From NCBI GenBank assembly GCA_910589035.1, contig CAJUSI010000001.1, positions 1 through 64,000 of the forward strand: a stretch of 64,000 nt of DNA, read 5' to 3'. Positions 53,900-63,044 of this stretch are shown here, piece after piece. A model generated the notes under the pieces. It did no database searches. It had not been told where the DNA came from and saw only the letters and a program-made list of their open reading frames with translations. Source of the stretch: an uncultured Acetatifactor sp. (GTDB lineage Bacteria > Bacillota > Clostridia > Lachnospirales > Lachnospiraceae). The stretch's first letter is position 1, and each line of letters begins with the position of its first letter. Position numbers and translations under genes: made by a program.

Positions 53900-55021
53900 T
53901 TATCTGACGGCAAATAAATCCGAAAAACGATTCATATTTTCCCTTTTGAGTGCCATGGAAGGATGTACATATCGGTTCATGGTAATGGCTACGCTGGCAT
54001 GTCCCAAAATTTCACTCAGACTTTTCACATCAAATCCCAGTTCTATACACCTTGTGGCAAATGTATGCCTTGTAGTATGAAAATTAGCATCCGGTATGCC
54101 GCAGGAATTTATTATCTTTTTAAAGCGGTTCTGCATGGTTCTGGGTTCCAAAAAACGGCTGCTCCCCGTCAGCAAAAAAGTTTCCGGTACATAAAGTTTC
54201 TCCAGTAATTCCATAAGAATATCGGGAAGAGGGATGGTGCGAACAGAACATGAGCTCTTCGGTTCAAAAATCTGCACTTCCGTCTTATTCCCAGATGCTG
54301 TGTCTGCCCGGAGACGCTGCATGGTTTTACTCACTGACATTTTCCTTTCCGGGATGTTAATATCATCCCATTTCAGAGCACAAAGCTCCCCTAAACGAAT
54401 TCCCGTAAAAAGGCAGATCATAATACCAAGCGCCGGAAGATCTATATTCTCCCGCAGATAACGGAGAAGTATATTTTCTTCCTCCAGACTGAAGACTCTG
54501 ATTTCCTTTGGTTCTTTTTTCAGGCTGATGCATTCCGTGGAATAGGTTACTGTGTAATCCCGTTTTACGGCATAGATCCGGATACTATTCATGGCGGACA
54601 GAATTTCCGCTACCGTTGCCGGTGTAAGCCCCTGTTTTTTCGCTCCACCATTCTGCAGAAGTCCGTTCGTAAAGCTTATGAGGCGTTGGTTTGTAATTTC
54701 AGACAGTTCATTTTCTCCGAATTCCGGGAGAATATAGCAGCGTAAAATATCCTCATATTTAATGAAGGAAGATTTTTTCAACAATAATGCCTCTTCAGAA
54801 AGCCACTGATTTCCAATATCCGCCATTTTCCCCGGCTTCTTCATCTCTTGATTCTGTTTCTCCGCCTCCCTTTTTGCCTCATCGAGCTTTCTTTTTACTT
54901 CTCGATAAGTCCTTGCATAGACAGCCCTGTATCTTGCTTTTCCTGCTATCCTCTCCTCAATATAGCGTCCTTCCCAACGTCCATCCTTTCTCTTGTAAAT
55001 GTTCTCTCCCGTTCTTGGCAT
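53900..55021 (-). CDS. Tyrosine recombinase (integrase family)
   Basis: 373 residues, Tn916-Int-like layout: N-terminal arm-binding domain (GENIYKRKDGRWEGRYIEE), core-binding helices (about 65-165) and catalytic domain. The catalytic residues are visible: Arg in FTGIRLGELCALKWDDI, HTTRHTFATR with His-x-x-Arg, LGHASVAI with the second His, and the nucleophile in MNRYVHPS. ATG 55021 has AGGAGG eight bases upstream. It lies between inverted 21-bp sites. No excisionase, conjugation or phage genes are near, so a role as local invertase is favoured over an integrative element's integrase. Confidence 0.9.
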   Translation of the reverse strand: MPRTGENIYKRKDGRWEGRYIEERIAGKARYRAVYARTYREVKRKLDEAKREAEKQNQEMKKPGKMADIGNQWLSEEALLLKKSSFIKYEDILRCYILPEFGENELSEITNQRLISFTNGLLQNGGAKKQGLTPATVAEILSAMNSIRIYAVKRDYTVTYSTECISLKKEPKEIRVFSLEEENILLRYLRENIDLPALGIMICLFTGIRLGELCALKWDDINIPERKMSVSKTMQRLRADTASGNKTEVQIFEPKSSCSVRTIPLPDILMELLEKLYVPETFLLTGSSRFLEPRTMQNRFKKIINSCGIPDANFHTTRHTFATRCIELGFDVKSLSEILGHASVAITMNRYVHPSMALKRENMNRFSDLFAVR

Positions 55022-55191
55022 GTTTTTCCCTCCTGTGACTATAATTTTGACGGCAATTGAATATCCTTTCCTGAAAAAGTAATTTCGGCATATAAAAAAA
55101 CAAGGAATTATGCCGATATAAATAAAAGCCTAAGATATTTGTTGCCTGTATCCGGTTCCATTTTGCCATAATTTTTCGGCTTCAAAAACAA

Positions 55192-55220
55192 TTGACAAAA
55201 TTTTGGCTTTTATATATAAT
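55192..55220 (+). promoter_or_regulatory. Consensus promoter inside the invertible segment
   Basis: TTGACA (55192-55197), 17-bp spacer, TATAAT (55215-55220), with TATATATAAT around the -10. It now reads rightward through the right recombination site toward an IS remnant. GACATGGTT (55222-55230) and AACCATGTC (55280-55288) could pair in this transcript; one arm would be replaced after inversion. Confidence 0.85.
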
Positions 55221-55252
55221 GGACATGGTTCTTTTTTGACCAATTCTCTTTT

Positions 55253-55273
55253 CGTAGAATTTAACATTCCATG
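55253..55273 (+). repeat. Right recombination site of the invertible segment
   Basis: CGTAGAAT, spacer TTAAC, ATTCCATG. It matches the left site read on the other strand at 18 of 21 positions, with the spacer identical. Confidence 0.65.
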
Positions 55274-55524
55274 AAAATAACCATGTCGGATTTGTCTGAA
55301 TTCCGAACACGGTCATTTTATTTTTTTGAATTTATGAATTCTTTCACAATGTTAAATCCAATACAGTCAATCCCAAGAGGCAAATATGAAGCATCAAAAA
55401 ATGATATTATACAAATCAGATCCTGGACATATTTTTTGTATAAGTGCTTGCAGAACCTGGTCATGATAGAATATAATCCTGTTTTTGCAGCTGTGCAGAC
55501 AATAAATCGCTGTAACCCCAGTGT
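55274..55524. other. Non-coding stretch downstream of the outward promoter
   Basis: No supported gene; a 98-codon rightward frame starting inside the recombination site has no ribosome site. A stem AAATCGCTG (55504-55512)/CAGCGATTT (55537-55545) lies at its end and into the IS remnant. Confidence 0.45.
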
Positions 55525-55723
55525 TTATGCGGGCTGCAGCGATTTAAGCTTTTGGAAAGAAACATAGTAATTTTCATGCAGGGCATCTGTGAGCTTGGAA
55601 CGCCTGTAAAGCGGCATGTCCCCCTGGTCTTCGATGTCTGCGAAATCCCTCTCTCTTAATGTCCTGAAGATTTCCTCACAGGTATAGCCGCCTCCCAGCT
55701 TTTTTCCCAAGATGCGGTAGACG
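55525..55723 (-). pseudogene. C-terminal remnant of an IS1634-like transposase
   Basis: Leftward it reads IILVYRILGKKLGGGYTCEE, IFRTLRERDFADIEDQG and KLTDALHENY, the C-terminal pattern of IS1634/IS4-type transposases. The remaining 5' part is absent and the sequence joins the thiT remnant at about 55723. Non-functional. Confidence 0.65.
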
Positions 55724-55903
55724 AGGATTATGGCTTTCTGCTGCTGGTGTGGTTCCTCCTTAACCTGAATTTAAGAAGGATTTTTTATGAGCAGAAGAGA
55801 CACCAAAGCCCTTGTCTTCAGCGCTGTGGCCGTGGCGCTGGCCAGGGTCAAACAGATGGCTGCGGAGTAAGCTCCTTCCTATCTCTCCACCTGTGGAAAG
55901 ACA
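55724..55903 (+). pseudogene. thiT: Deleted second copy of the thiT leader and gene
   Basis: It matches the end of the thiT leader (AGGATTAT to the terminator), then an ATG at 55787 opening MSRRDTKALVFSAVAVALA, which jumps straight to RVKQMAAE and a stop at 55870. Intact thiT reads ALVF-like TLVFSAAAVALA and ends ALARVKQLAAE. The deletion joins two similar words, GCGCTGGCC and GCTCTGGCC, suggesting recombination between short repeats. The terminator hairpin is also degraded, and the TPP aptamer is missing. Confidence 0.88.
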
Positions 55904-56964
55904 AGTCTCATTTCAAAGCCCTGCCCCCACTCCGAGAGGGCATACAGGGTAATATTGAGCTCCCCGGCCATCTCCTTTGCCAGGTAAAGGCCCATCCCCG
56001 TGGCCTTCTTCCGGTCCCCGCCGGAATCCCCCGTGAAGCCTTTTTCAAAAATGAAGGGAAGATCGCACTCCTTCACCCCTGTCCCATTGTCCCGGATACG
56101 CAGTATGCTTTCCCTTTCGCTCTTTTCAAAGGAAAAGAGCAGCTCCGGATCCTTGCCGCTGTATTTTATGGCATTGCTCACCACCTGTGCCAAAAGGAAG
56201 CGCAGGCCCCTGTAATCCGTGTATACATGGCAATCCTCTTCCGGACAGGACACCGCAAAATGCTTCTCCTCCAGCAGTGGAAAATAATCCTCCAGCACCT
56301 CCCCGATGCAGGCGTTCAGATCCACATGTTCAAACCGGTAGTCCTTGTGCGTCCCCTTTATTCTCGCATAATACAGCATCTGATCCGTGTATTCCCGAAG
56401 CCGGCTGCAGATATAGTCCAGTTTGAATCCAACCGTCTCCGGCAGTTCCTCCCTGCGGTTATCCAAAAGCAGCGTCAGAAGGGAAAGCGGAATCTTCGCC
56501 TCATGGGCCCAGATTTCCACATATTCCTCATACCCGGTAAGTTGTGCCGAAAGCTCATTGCACTTCCTTTGCCTCTCCCTGATCTCCCCCGCCAGCAGGC
56601 ACACGAAATCTGCCCTGGCCGCGCCCACCCGTTTTACCAGCAGCTCCTCGTGATACTCATCCGGAAGCGCCAGAAAGGCAAGAAAAGCCTGCTCGCGCCT
56701 GCGTTCCAGGAATTCCAGCACTCCCAGGACAAGGGCGGTCAGCAGGATACTGAATAACCCCATGACCGCCAACAGTGCCCGGAAGGCATCCGCATCCGCA
56801 ATCCAGAGCAGCAGCACCGCAAATCCGTCCAGCCCCAGAAGAAGCGCCAGCCAGGGAAGGTGCCGGCGCAGCCGTCTCCCCTTATGCATGCTCTTTTTCC
56901 CCGTTTTCTGTTCCTCTCCTTCTTTCCTTTTGGTTCTATCCGGCCTTTCTCCCTTTTCTTTCAT
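55879..56964 (-). CDS. BceS-like sensor histidine kinase
   Basis: 361 residues. A basic N-terminus precedes two membrane helices with almost no extracellular loop (about 35-95), the intramembrane-sensing layout. The kinase core has WAHEAKIPLSLL with the phosphorylated His, LLAQVVSNAIKYS as N-box, RDNGTGVKECDLPF and TGMGLYLAKEMA. It pairs with the regulator just upstream and the BceAB-like transporter, a module that typically detects and counters cell-wall antibiotics. Its last codons overlap the region shared with the thiT remnant. The start codon is uncertain because of a 25-residue charged N-terminus. Confidence 0.87.
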   Translation of the reverse strand: MKEKGERPDRTKRKEGEEQKTGKKSMHKGRRLRRHLPWLALLLGLDGFAVLLLWIADADAFRALLAVMGLFSILLTALVLGVLEFLERRREQAFLAFLALPDEYHEELLVKRVGAARADFVCLLAGEIRERQRKCNELSAQLTGYEEYVEIWAHEAKIPLSLLTLLLDNRREELPETVGFKLDYICSRLREYTDQMLYYARIKGTHKDYRFEHVDLNACIGEVLEDYFPLLEEKHFAVSCPEEDCHVYTDYRGLRFLLAQVVSNAIKYSGKDPELLFSFEKSERESILRIRDNGTGVKECDLPFIFEKGFTGDSGGDRKKATGMGLYLAKEMAGELNITLYALSEWGQGFEMRLVFPQVER

Positions 56965-57244
56965 CCTGATCCCGCTTTCCTTCTGAGTTCTTCCCTTATT
57001 TCTTAACCGGCTTTTATTCTCAATTCTTTTCTTTCATCCCGGGCCAGCTTTCCCTCTGATTCCTTTCCCTATTCCTTATCTGGTTTTTATTCCAGGCAGT
57101 CCCTTTCTCCTGCCATGTCCATTATAGGGTACATTATATACCTTGTACTGTTTCTTACCTTTTCAGTCCCTATATTCTGGATCCAATTTCAATAATACCT
57201 CACTGCCCCCATGCCTCTGTGGGAGAACGATTTTCATCCCCATA
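56965..57244. other. Gap between regulator and kinase with an imperfect direct repeat
   Basis: Two copies of about 61 bases, starting TTTCATCC near 56960 and 57033 and ending TTTTTATTC or CTTTTATTC, are clearly similar. No gene. Such a gap within a BceRS pair is unusual. Confidence 0.5.
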
Positions 57245-57925
57245 TTATTCCTTCTCCTCTCCCGGCGCCAGGCGGTATCCCACTCCCCGCACGGGAAGGA
57301 TCCTCTGCTCCATGCCCAGAGCGCTCATTGTCTTCTTCAGCCTGGTCAGATTGACCTGCAGCGCGTTTTCATCGATAAATTCACAGGTTCCCCAGAGAGC
57401 CATGCACAATTCCTCCCTGGTGACAATTCCCTCCCCCTTTCCCAGAAAGGTCTCCAGAAGCTTTCCCTGATTCTGGGGAAGGACCACTGACCGGTTCTGC
57501 AGATACAGCGTATAGGTCTGACGGTCCAGCAGGAACCCTCTTCCCTCCAGCAGATTAGGGCGGCCCTCATATCGTTTCAGCACATTGGAAATACGGGCCA
57601 GCAGGCGCTCCTTCCTGCAGGGCTTTGTCAAATATTCATCCGCCCCCAGCTCCAGCGCCTGCAGCTCGTCCCGCATCTGGTCCCTGGAGGTTAAGACCAG
57701 CACGGGAATGGCGCTTTTGCACTTGAGCTGCCGGCAAATCCCAAACCCGCTCTCACCGGGCAGGTTCAGATCCAGCACCACAAGGTCGGGGGCCAAGAAC
57801 AGAAGCTGTCCCGCCACCCCTTCAAAATCTACTATCTGGCTGATCTCATAGCCTGCCTTCTGCAGCATCCGGGCCAGCTCTTCCCGAAGCAGGGCCTCAT
57901 CCTCCACAAGCGCAATTCGTTTCAT
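57245..57925 (-). CDS. BceR-like response regulator (OmpR family)
   Basis: 226 residues from ATG 57925, which has GGAG upstream; the same frame is open further but the family begins MKRIALVEDEALLREEL. The phosphorylated Asp is in VVLDLNLPGESGF, and Thr and Lys in VLTSRD and YLTKPCRKERLL. The C-terminal winged helix ends RGVGYRLA. It probably activates the transporter genes directly upstream. Confidence 0.9.
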   Translation of the reverse strand: MKRIALVEDEALLREELARMLQKAGYEISQIVDFEGVAGQLLFLAPDLVVLDLNLPGESGFGICRQLKCKSAIPVLVLTSRDQMRDELQALELGADEYLTKPCRKERLLARISNVLKRYEGRPNLLEGRGFLLDRQTYTLYLQNRSVVLPQNQGKLLETFLGKGEGIVTREELCMALWGTCEFIDENALQVNLTRLKKTMSALGMEQRILPVRGVGYRLAPGEEKE

Positions 57926-57939
57926 GTCGCTTCTCCGTT

Positions 57940-60000
57940 TTATTCTTCCCGTTTCGGCGTCATCAGTGTCAGAAGGTATCTGGCGCTGATCCTTTTCACC
58001 GCGGTGATATAAATCCATTCTATCACAAGAAGGAGCAGAATCATAGCCGCGGATACCCACATCATTTCTCCCGCGCCTTCCTGGGTTCTCGAGGGCAGCA
58101 GCCCGGTAAACAGCGCGCGGATTCCGAAAAAGCTGCTGATTACCGCAACCATGACAGGGATTCCGAAATACCAGTGAATCTGCTTTGCCGCCGAATGGCA
58201 CAGCTGCTCATATCCCGCCCCCAGATAGGCCAGCGTCCTGTACCTCCTGGCAGATTTCTGCTGCGCCATCAGGAACTGCACGCCGATGGCGGTATTGGCG
58301 ATCACAAAGAAAATCAGGGAGAGATACATGGTGATATAGCTGGCGGCAACCATGAAAAATAATTTCCTGCCCATATTCCCCAGATAGCTCTCGCTCTGCC
58401 AGATTCGCTCCACCCCTTCCATTCTCTCATTTATTTCCGAAACAGCCTGCATCAGCCCCTTATCCTCTACAATTTCCCGGCTTAATACCCCGTTCAGATA
58501 GCTGCTGTACACTCCCCTGGTATAATAATCGAAGCTGGCGTCCGGCAGAATCAGGGCAAAGGAATAGCGGACGGCACGGTCGGTAATCAGGCTGGCGGTC
58601 TGCACCTTTCCCTTCAGACGAACGGGATTTCCGTCCATCCATACCTGCGGTTCCTCCTCCAACACCCGGTCTATCAATTCTTCCCTGCCTCCCACGACAG
58701 ACTCATGATCCATATACACCGCCGCCTCATCCTCCTGCAGTGCAAGGGGTTCGCTGCCCGCAATTTTCAGAATCCTGTTGTATCCGCTCAGAGAGATCAG
58801 TCCCGGATAAACCGCATAGCTCAGATTATTCAGAAGAATCTCCTTCTCCTCCGATTCCGGCAGTTCCTCCAGAGCTTCCATCACGGCGTCCATCCGGTAC
58901 GCCTCCCCATTCTCTTCCTCCGAACGGATATGCCCCGTTTTCACCTCAAATAATTCCGAAAAGCAGGACTCCAGCCCTTCCTCCGCCAGGATTTCCAGCA
59001 TTTCATCCGCCCCCTGCTCATACCCCCAGAAGGTATAATCAAGCACATGCTCCTCCTCACCTGCATAAAAGCCGGCAATCCCCACGCCTGCGCCGAAGCA
59101 GCACAGGGCAGCCAGAATCAGGATGCAGCTGACGGCCAGCATGCCGGAGCGGCGGATCACAATCTCCTGGAGCTGCCTGAAGTGAAACACCTGGAGGCGG
59201 CCTATCTTCCCATGACGCGCCAGAAATCCCATCACCCCCCGAAGTCCGAAGAAGAAAAGAAACATTCCCAAAAGCCCTGTTGTCACCGTGATTCCCATAC
59301 TCTCCGGCCTCTCCCAGGAAATCCCCTGAATTCCCATGGTATAAGCCATCCCCAGGCAGAAAATGCCCGGAATCAGGGCGCAGGTGTACACAAAAGCCGG
59401 ATACCTCCTGCATTCCCTCTCCGCTCCCTGCGTGAGCAGAGCTCCGATCTCCTGTCCGGCAATCCTTACGCTGAGCAGGAAAAATGCAAAAAATTTAATC
59501 AGTAGAAATCCTGCCACCGTCCAGAGGACAGCTCCCGGAGAAAAGGTAAAACGATGCCCCACAATGCCCAGCCCCACAAGCCGGGCCGTAATCAGACTGA
59601 CCAGTTCGGAGAGCAGCACGGCTACGGGCAGTCCGATCACCAGGGCCAGGATACTGCCATGGAAATCCTCCGCCAGCAGCATGGCCAGAACCCTGGATCT
59701 GCGCATTCCCATCATCAGATAAACGCCGAATTCATGTCTGCGCCGCTCCATCTGAAATTTCCCCGCGTAATAGATGAGAAAGAACAGCAGGAAAAGCGTG
59801 ACGCCGTAGAACAGCGGAATCATTTGCATGAGCCTGGACACTGCATTGCTTTCCATTTTCTGCAAAAACAGCATTACGTCCTGATGAGACAGGGACAGGA
59901 TGATATAAAAAGCTATGATGGAGACCAGGAGGGATGCAAAGAAAAGCCCGTTCTCCCTTCTGCTCCTTTTACTGTTGCGCCTAACCAACCGTAAGAACAT
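57940..60000 (-). CDS. BceB-like ABC transporter permease (FtsX family)
   Basis: 686 residues with about ten membrane helices and one large extracellular domain (about 310-530), the layout of BceB permeases that sense bacitracin-type peptides or lipid II cycle intermediates with a BceS kinase. The N-terminal region has LFFLIYYAGKFQMERRRHEF and GVYLMMGMRRSRV, the first FtsX unit. The start overlaps the ATPase stop by 20 bases and has GGAGGAGGGA upstream. Confidence 0.88.
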   Translation of the reverse strand: MFLRLVRRNSKRSRRENGLFFASLLVSIIAFYIILSLSHQDVMLFLQKMESNAVSRLMQMIPLFYGVTLFLLFFLIYYAGKFQMERRRHEFGVYLMMGMRRSRVLAMLLAEDFHGSILALVIGLPVAVLLSELVSLITARLVGLGIVGHRFTFSPGAVLWTVAGFLLIKFFAFFLLSVRIAGQEIGALLTQGAERECRRYPAFVYTCALIPGIFCLGMAYTMGIQGISWERPESMGITVTTGLLGMFLFFFGLRGVMGFLARHGKIGRLQVFHFRQLQEIVIRRSGMLAVSCILILAALCCFGAGVGIAGFYAGEEEHVLDYTFWGYEQGADEMLEILAEEGLESCFSELFEVKTGHIRSEEENGEAYRMDAVMEALEELPESEEKEILLNNLSYAVYPGLISLSGYNRILKIAGSEPLALQEDEAAVYMDHESVVGGREELIDRVLEEEPQVWMDGNPVRLKGKVQTASLITDRAVRYSFALILPDASFDYYTRGVYSSYLNGVLSREIVEDKGLMQAVSEINERMEGVERIWQSESYLGNMGRKLFFMVAASYITMYLSLIFFVIANTAIGVQFLMAQQKSARRYRTLAYLGAGYEQLCHSAAKQIHWYFGIPVMVAVISSFFGIRALFTGLLPSRTQEGAGEMMWVSAAMILLLLVIEWIYITAVKRISARYLLTLMTPKREE

Positions 60001-60778
60001 TTGCGCTCCCTCCTCCCAGCTGGGCCGTCACCTTCAGAATCCGTCCATAGAACTCCTTCCTGGTTTCCTCCGGCACATCCCTTCTCAGCTCATGAAATAT
60101 TTTCCCGTCCCGGATAAACAGGATTCTCCTGCAATAGCTTGCCGCATTGGGGTCATGGGTCACCATCAAAACGGCAGCCCTCTCCTGTCTGTTGAGTCCG
60201 GCCAGCTTTTCCATCAGAAGCCTGGCGTTTTTGGAGTCCAGGGCTCCCGTGGGTTCATCGGCCAGCACCATCCCGGGCTTCAGAACCAGCGCCCTGGCAG
60301 CGGCAACCCTCTGCTTCTGTCCCCCGGACATCTGGGAGGGAAATTTATGCAGAACATCCTGAATCTCCAGCCAGGCTGCCAGCTCTCCCATCCTCTTCTC
60401 CCCCTCCGCCTCAGGAATGTTATGGATGGACAGGGGCAGGAGGATATTCTCCCTTCCCGTCAGGTTATCCAGAAGCTCAAAATTCTGGAACAGATAGCCG
60501 ATCTTTGTTCCCCGGTATCCGGCAAGCTCCCCTCCCCTCAGCTTTTGCAGATCTATTCCTTCCACAGTTATCCTGCCGCCATCCGGATGTATGACCGTGG
60601 CGATACAGTTTAAAAGCGTGGACTTCCCGGAACCGCTGCTGCCCATAATGCCCAGGAATTCCCCCGGCATCACCTGCAGGGTAATCCCGTCGAGGGCCAT
60701 GGTCCGGTTTGCCCCTTTGCCGTAATATTTCGTCAATGCTTCGATTTCCAGAATAGGTTTCTCAGATATTGGTTTCAA
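59981..60778 (-). CDS. BceA-like ABC transporter ATPase
   Basis: 265 residues from a TTG at 60778 with AAAGGAGG eight bases upstream; a longer frame from 60832 has no ribosome site. Walker A GSSGSGKST, signature MSGGQKQRVAAARAL, Walker B MVLADEPTGALDS and H-loop VTHDP are all intact. It energises the permease encoded next. First gene of the leftward transporter, regulator and kinase operon. Confidence 0.9.
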   Translation of the reverse strand: MKPISEKPILEIEALTKYYGKGANRTMALDGITLQVMPGEFLGIMGSSGSGKSTLLNCIATVIHPDGGRITVEGIDLQKLRGGELAGYRGTKIGYLFQNFELLDNLTGRENILLPLSIHNIPEAEGEKRMGELAAWLEIQDVLHKFPSQMSGGQKQRVAAARALVLKPGMVLADEPTGALDSKNARLLMEKLAGLNRQERAAVLMVTHDPNAASYCRRILFIRDGKIFHELRRDVPEETRKEFYGRILKVTAQLGGGSANVLTVG

Positions 60779-61086
60779 TTTGAATGCCTCCTTTTCCCGC
60801 AGACTTCCGGAATCTCCAGGCTCTGGCACCAATGCCTTGCGTGGTGCCTATGTCTTGCATGGTGCTTATTCTTTTGATGGTTCCAATGCTTTCATGGTTC
60901 CTGATTTTTGAGATCCCGGCAGGTCATCCCGTTTCGTCAGGCTGATTCTTCCTGCTGATCTTATCTTAGCATATACCTGGTCCGAAAAAAACTTACAGTG
61001 GGTGAAAGGTTCTATATGATAGTCCGTTTCCGGCGCAGAAGCCTGCAGCCGCCCCCTGCGGAGCCGGAAAACCATGTCAGCCTCTT
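60779..61086. other. Intergenic region upstream of the ABC operon
   Basis: Short imperfect repeats of TTGCRTGGTGC occur near 60835-60865. No convincing gene; promoter hexamers are weak. Confidence 0.35.
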
Positions 61087-61317
61087 TTGCCAGCCCGCCA
61101 GAGTGCTTTAGATAAAGCCCAAAAAACGGGGTGCGGTGCGGTATTTCTTGGGGGAAATCCTAAACTTTATGCACGATATGGATTCGAACCCTCCAGTAAA
61201 TATGGAATTTACCATGAAAACAGAAAAAAGTGGGGAGATGAAGGATTTATGGTTTGCATCTTAAAATCTGGTATTCTGGATGGTGTAACAGGCACCACCT
61301 CGTATTATGGTGGATAA
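61087..61317 (+). pseudogene. C-terminal remnant of a GNAT acetyltransferase
   Basis: The frame reads GAVFLGGNPKLYARYGFEPS, SKYGIYHENRKKWGDEGFMV and DGVTGTTSYYGG, the C-terminal half of a GNAT N-acetyltransferase including the usual FxxxYGI block. The N-terminal half with the acetyl-CoA start is missing, and the apparent start has no ribosome site. Confidence 0.65.
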
Positions 61318-61512
61318 TTATATGACATGACGCCCGGTCCTGACTGTTCCCCGCCGTCCCGTTTGAGGGCGGGCATGGCGGGGCAATCCCAAAAAGCCCT
61401 TGACCGTCTCAAATCATCTTTACCGTCGACGGCTCAACTGGCTTTGCCGTTTCCCTGGCAAATTGGGATTGTAAGTGCAGTGCCGGCAGAACCGGGCGGA
61501 TGGCCTTACTCA

Positions 61513-62742
61513 TTACCTGCAGTCCTGAAACACATATTGCTTCAGCCTCTCCATAGCCTGCTTTACCAGGCTTTCCGGTAGGGCCAGATTCACCCGGATG
61601 GCGCAGGGGCCGTGGAAGGGACGGCCGTCCTGCCATATGACGCCCACATCCCAGCCGGCTCTCAGCAGCTCGTCCAGAGTCTTCCCATGTTCTGCACACC
61701 ATTCCGTACAGTCCAGGAAGAGCATATACGTTCCCTGGGGCTTTGACAGCTTCACCCCCGGAAAATGCTCCCGGATATAACCGCAGGCATAATTGACATT
61801 ACCGCTCAGAACCTGGCAGAGCTCGTCCACCCATTCCTGTCCCTCCGGCCGGTAGGCTCCGATCAGCGCATGCATGGACAGCACGTTCTGACTGTTGTAA
61901 TGGCTCAGAGCACTCTGCTTCCGGAGCCTGTCCCTGAGATACTTATTGTAGACTATATGGTAGGAGCCCACCAGCCCGGCCAGGTTAAAGGTTTTCGACG
62001 GAGCGTAAACCGCAATGGTACGGTTCCTGGCATCCTCCGACACGGACTGTGTGGGCAGATGACGGCTGCCGTTTAACAGGATATCCGACCAGATTTCATC
62101 GGAGATCACCACACAATCATTCTCCCTGTAGACCTCCATAGCCCTCTCCAGCTCCCATCTCTCCCAGACACGGCCGGTGGGGTTGTGGGGTGAACACAGA
62201 ATCACCGTGTGAATGGCATACTTTTTCAGCTTTCTGTCCATATCCTCATAATCCATGCGCCAGACTCCGTTTTCGTCCTGCACCAGATCGCTGTGCACGA
62301 TATGAATCCCATTGTTCTCCAGAGTACCGGTAAAGCCGATATAGGTGGGCGAATGCAGCAGTACATGATCTCCCCGGGAGCAGAAGGCGTTTATGGCCGA
62401 GGCCACGCAGCCCAGCACACCGTTCTCATAGCCGATGGCTTCCTTTGTAAGCCCCTCCACATGATTTCTGGTCTTCTGCCAGCTGATAATTGCGTCATAG
62501 TACGCCTGGCATGCCTCGAAATAGCCGAAAGCGGGATGTCCGATGCGGGCGATCATCGCTTCCTGAATCGTGGGCGCCGTGGCGAAATTCATATCCGCAA
62601 CCCACATGGGAATCAGGCTGAATCCCTCCTTCGGTCCTCCTATCATGGGTTCCTCCCCCATTGCGCCCGGACGCCCCGGCGCATCCACGGCAAGGGCGTC
62701 CCTTCCTCTGCGGTCCATAACCGTCGTAAAATCGTATTTCAT
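61513..62742 (-). CDS. malY: MalY/PatB-type PLP aminotransferase (cystathionine beta-lyase-like)
   Basis: 409 residues, fold-type I PLP enzyme. MKYDFTTVMDRRGRDALAVD is the family start; MWVADMNFATAPTI, YENGVLGCVASAINAF, CSPHNPTGRVW and ISDEIWSDILL follow. The PLP lysine is in YAPSKTFNLAGL. The family cleaves cystathionine or cysteine by beta-elimination; some members act as regulators. ATG 62742 is fixed by AGGAGG upstream. A fragment of a second copy is at 16558-16636. Confidence 0.88.
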   Translation of the reverse strand: MKYDFTTVMDRRGRDALAVDAPGRPGAMGEEPMIGGPKEGFSLIPMWVADMNFATAPTIQEAMIARIGHPAFGYFEACQAYYDAIISWQKTRNHVEGLTKEAIGYENGVLGCVASAINAFCSRGDHVLLHSPTYIGFTGTLENNGIHIVHSDLVQDENGVWRMDYEDMDRKLKKYAIHTVILCSPHNPTGRVWERWELERAMEVYRENDCVVISDEIWSDILLNGSRHLPTQSVSEDARNRTIAVYAPSKTFNLAGLVGSYHIVYNKYLRDRLRKQSALSHYNSQNVLSMHALIGAYRPEGQEWVDELCQVLSGNVNYACGYIREHFPGVKLSKPQGTYMLFLDCTEWCAEHGKTLDELLRAGWDVGVIWQDGRPFHGPCAIRVNLALPESLVKQAMERLKQYVFQDCR

Positions 62743-62801
62743 TATACTACCTCCTCGTATATTAAGTTCTTTCTCCCATTCGTACAAGCCGGAGCACTTT
62801 C

Positions 62802-62830
62802 ATCATATCACTGTCCCTGTTATGTGTAAA
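62802..62830 (-). promoter_or_regulatory. malY promoter
   Basis: Leftward TTTACA (62830-62825), 17-bp spacer, TATGAT (62807-62802), about 60 bases before the ATG. Confidence 0.7.
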
Positions 62831-62897
62831 CTTCCTTTTTGCTGCTTTTCTGCTCTGCTTTTGTGTTCTCCCTGCTCTCCCTGCGCTGATTATCAGG

Positions 62898-62927
62898 TTG
62901 CAGACATGGCTTGCGGTGTGGTATACT
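62898..62927 (+). promoter_or_regulatory. Candidate promoter for the right-edge gene
   Basis: TTGCAG (62898-62903), 18-bp spacer, TATACT (62922-62927), about 118 bases before ATG 63045. Divergent from the malY promoter. Confidence 0.45.
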
Positions 62928-63044
62928 GTGCAGGAAACAAAATTGTTTTTTAAAGAAAATGAAACCGGACGGCTTTCAATGATACTGCCCCTGGTATTCT
63001 GGCAGAAAATGTTTGTAAGAGCCCTGCATTGAAGGAGGAGGAAA

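Larger units (their letters stand above)
53826..55273. mobile_element. Putative invertible promoter segment with its own recombinase
   Basis: 1.45 kb bounded by two 21-bp sites in inverted orientation (53826-53846 and 55253-55273). It contains a leftward tyrosine recombinase and, near the right end, a consensus promoter pointing out of the segment. Inversion would aim that promoter leftward into the TnpB-like gene and the island. The present orientation is OFF for the island with respect to this promoter. Confidence 0.6.

Noticed and set aside
53826..55273. attL/attR of an integrative element
   Set aside because: The two sites are inverted relative to each other, which gives inversion rather than excision, and no conjugation or phage genes are present.
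55271..55567. 98-codon rightward ORF after the outward promoter
   Set aside because: Its ATG lies inside the recombination site, there is no ribosome site, and the product resembles nothing; it also runs into the IS remnant.
60866..61075. 69-codon leftward ORF upstream of the ABC operon
   Set aside because: No ribosome site or family signal; more likely the operon's upstream region.
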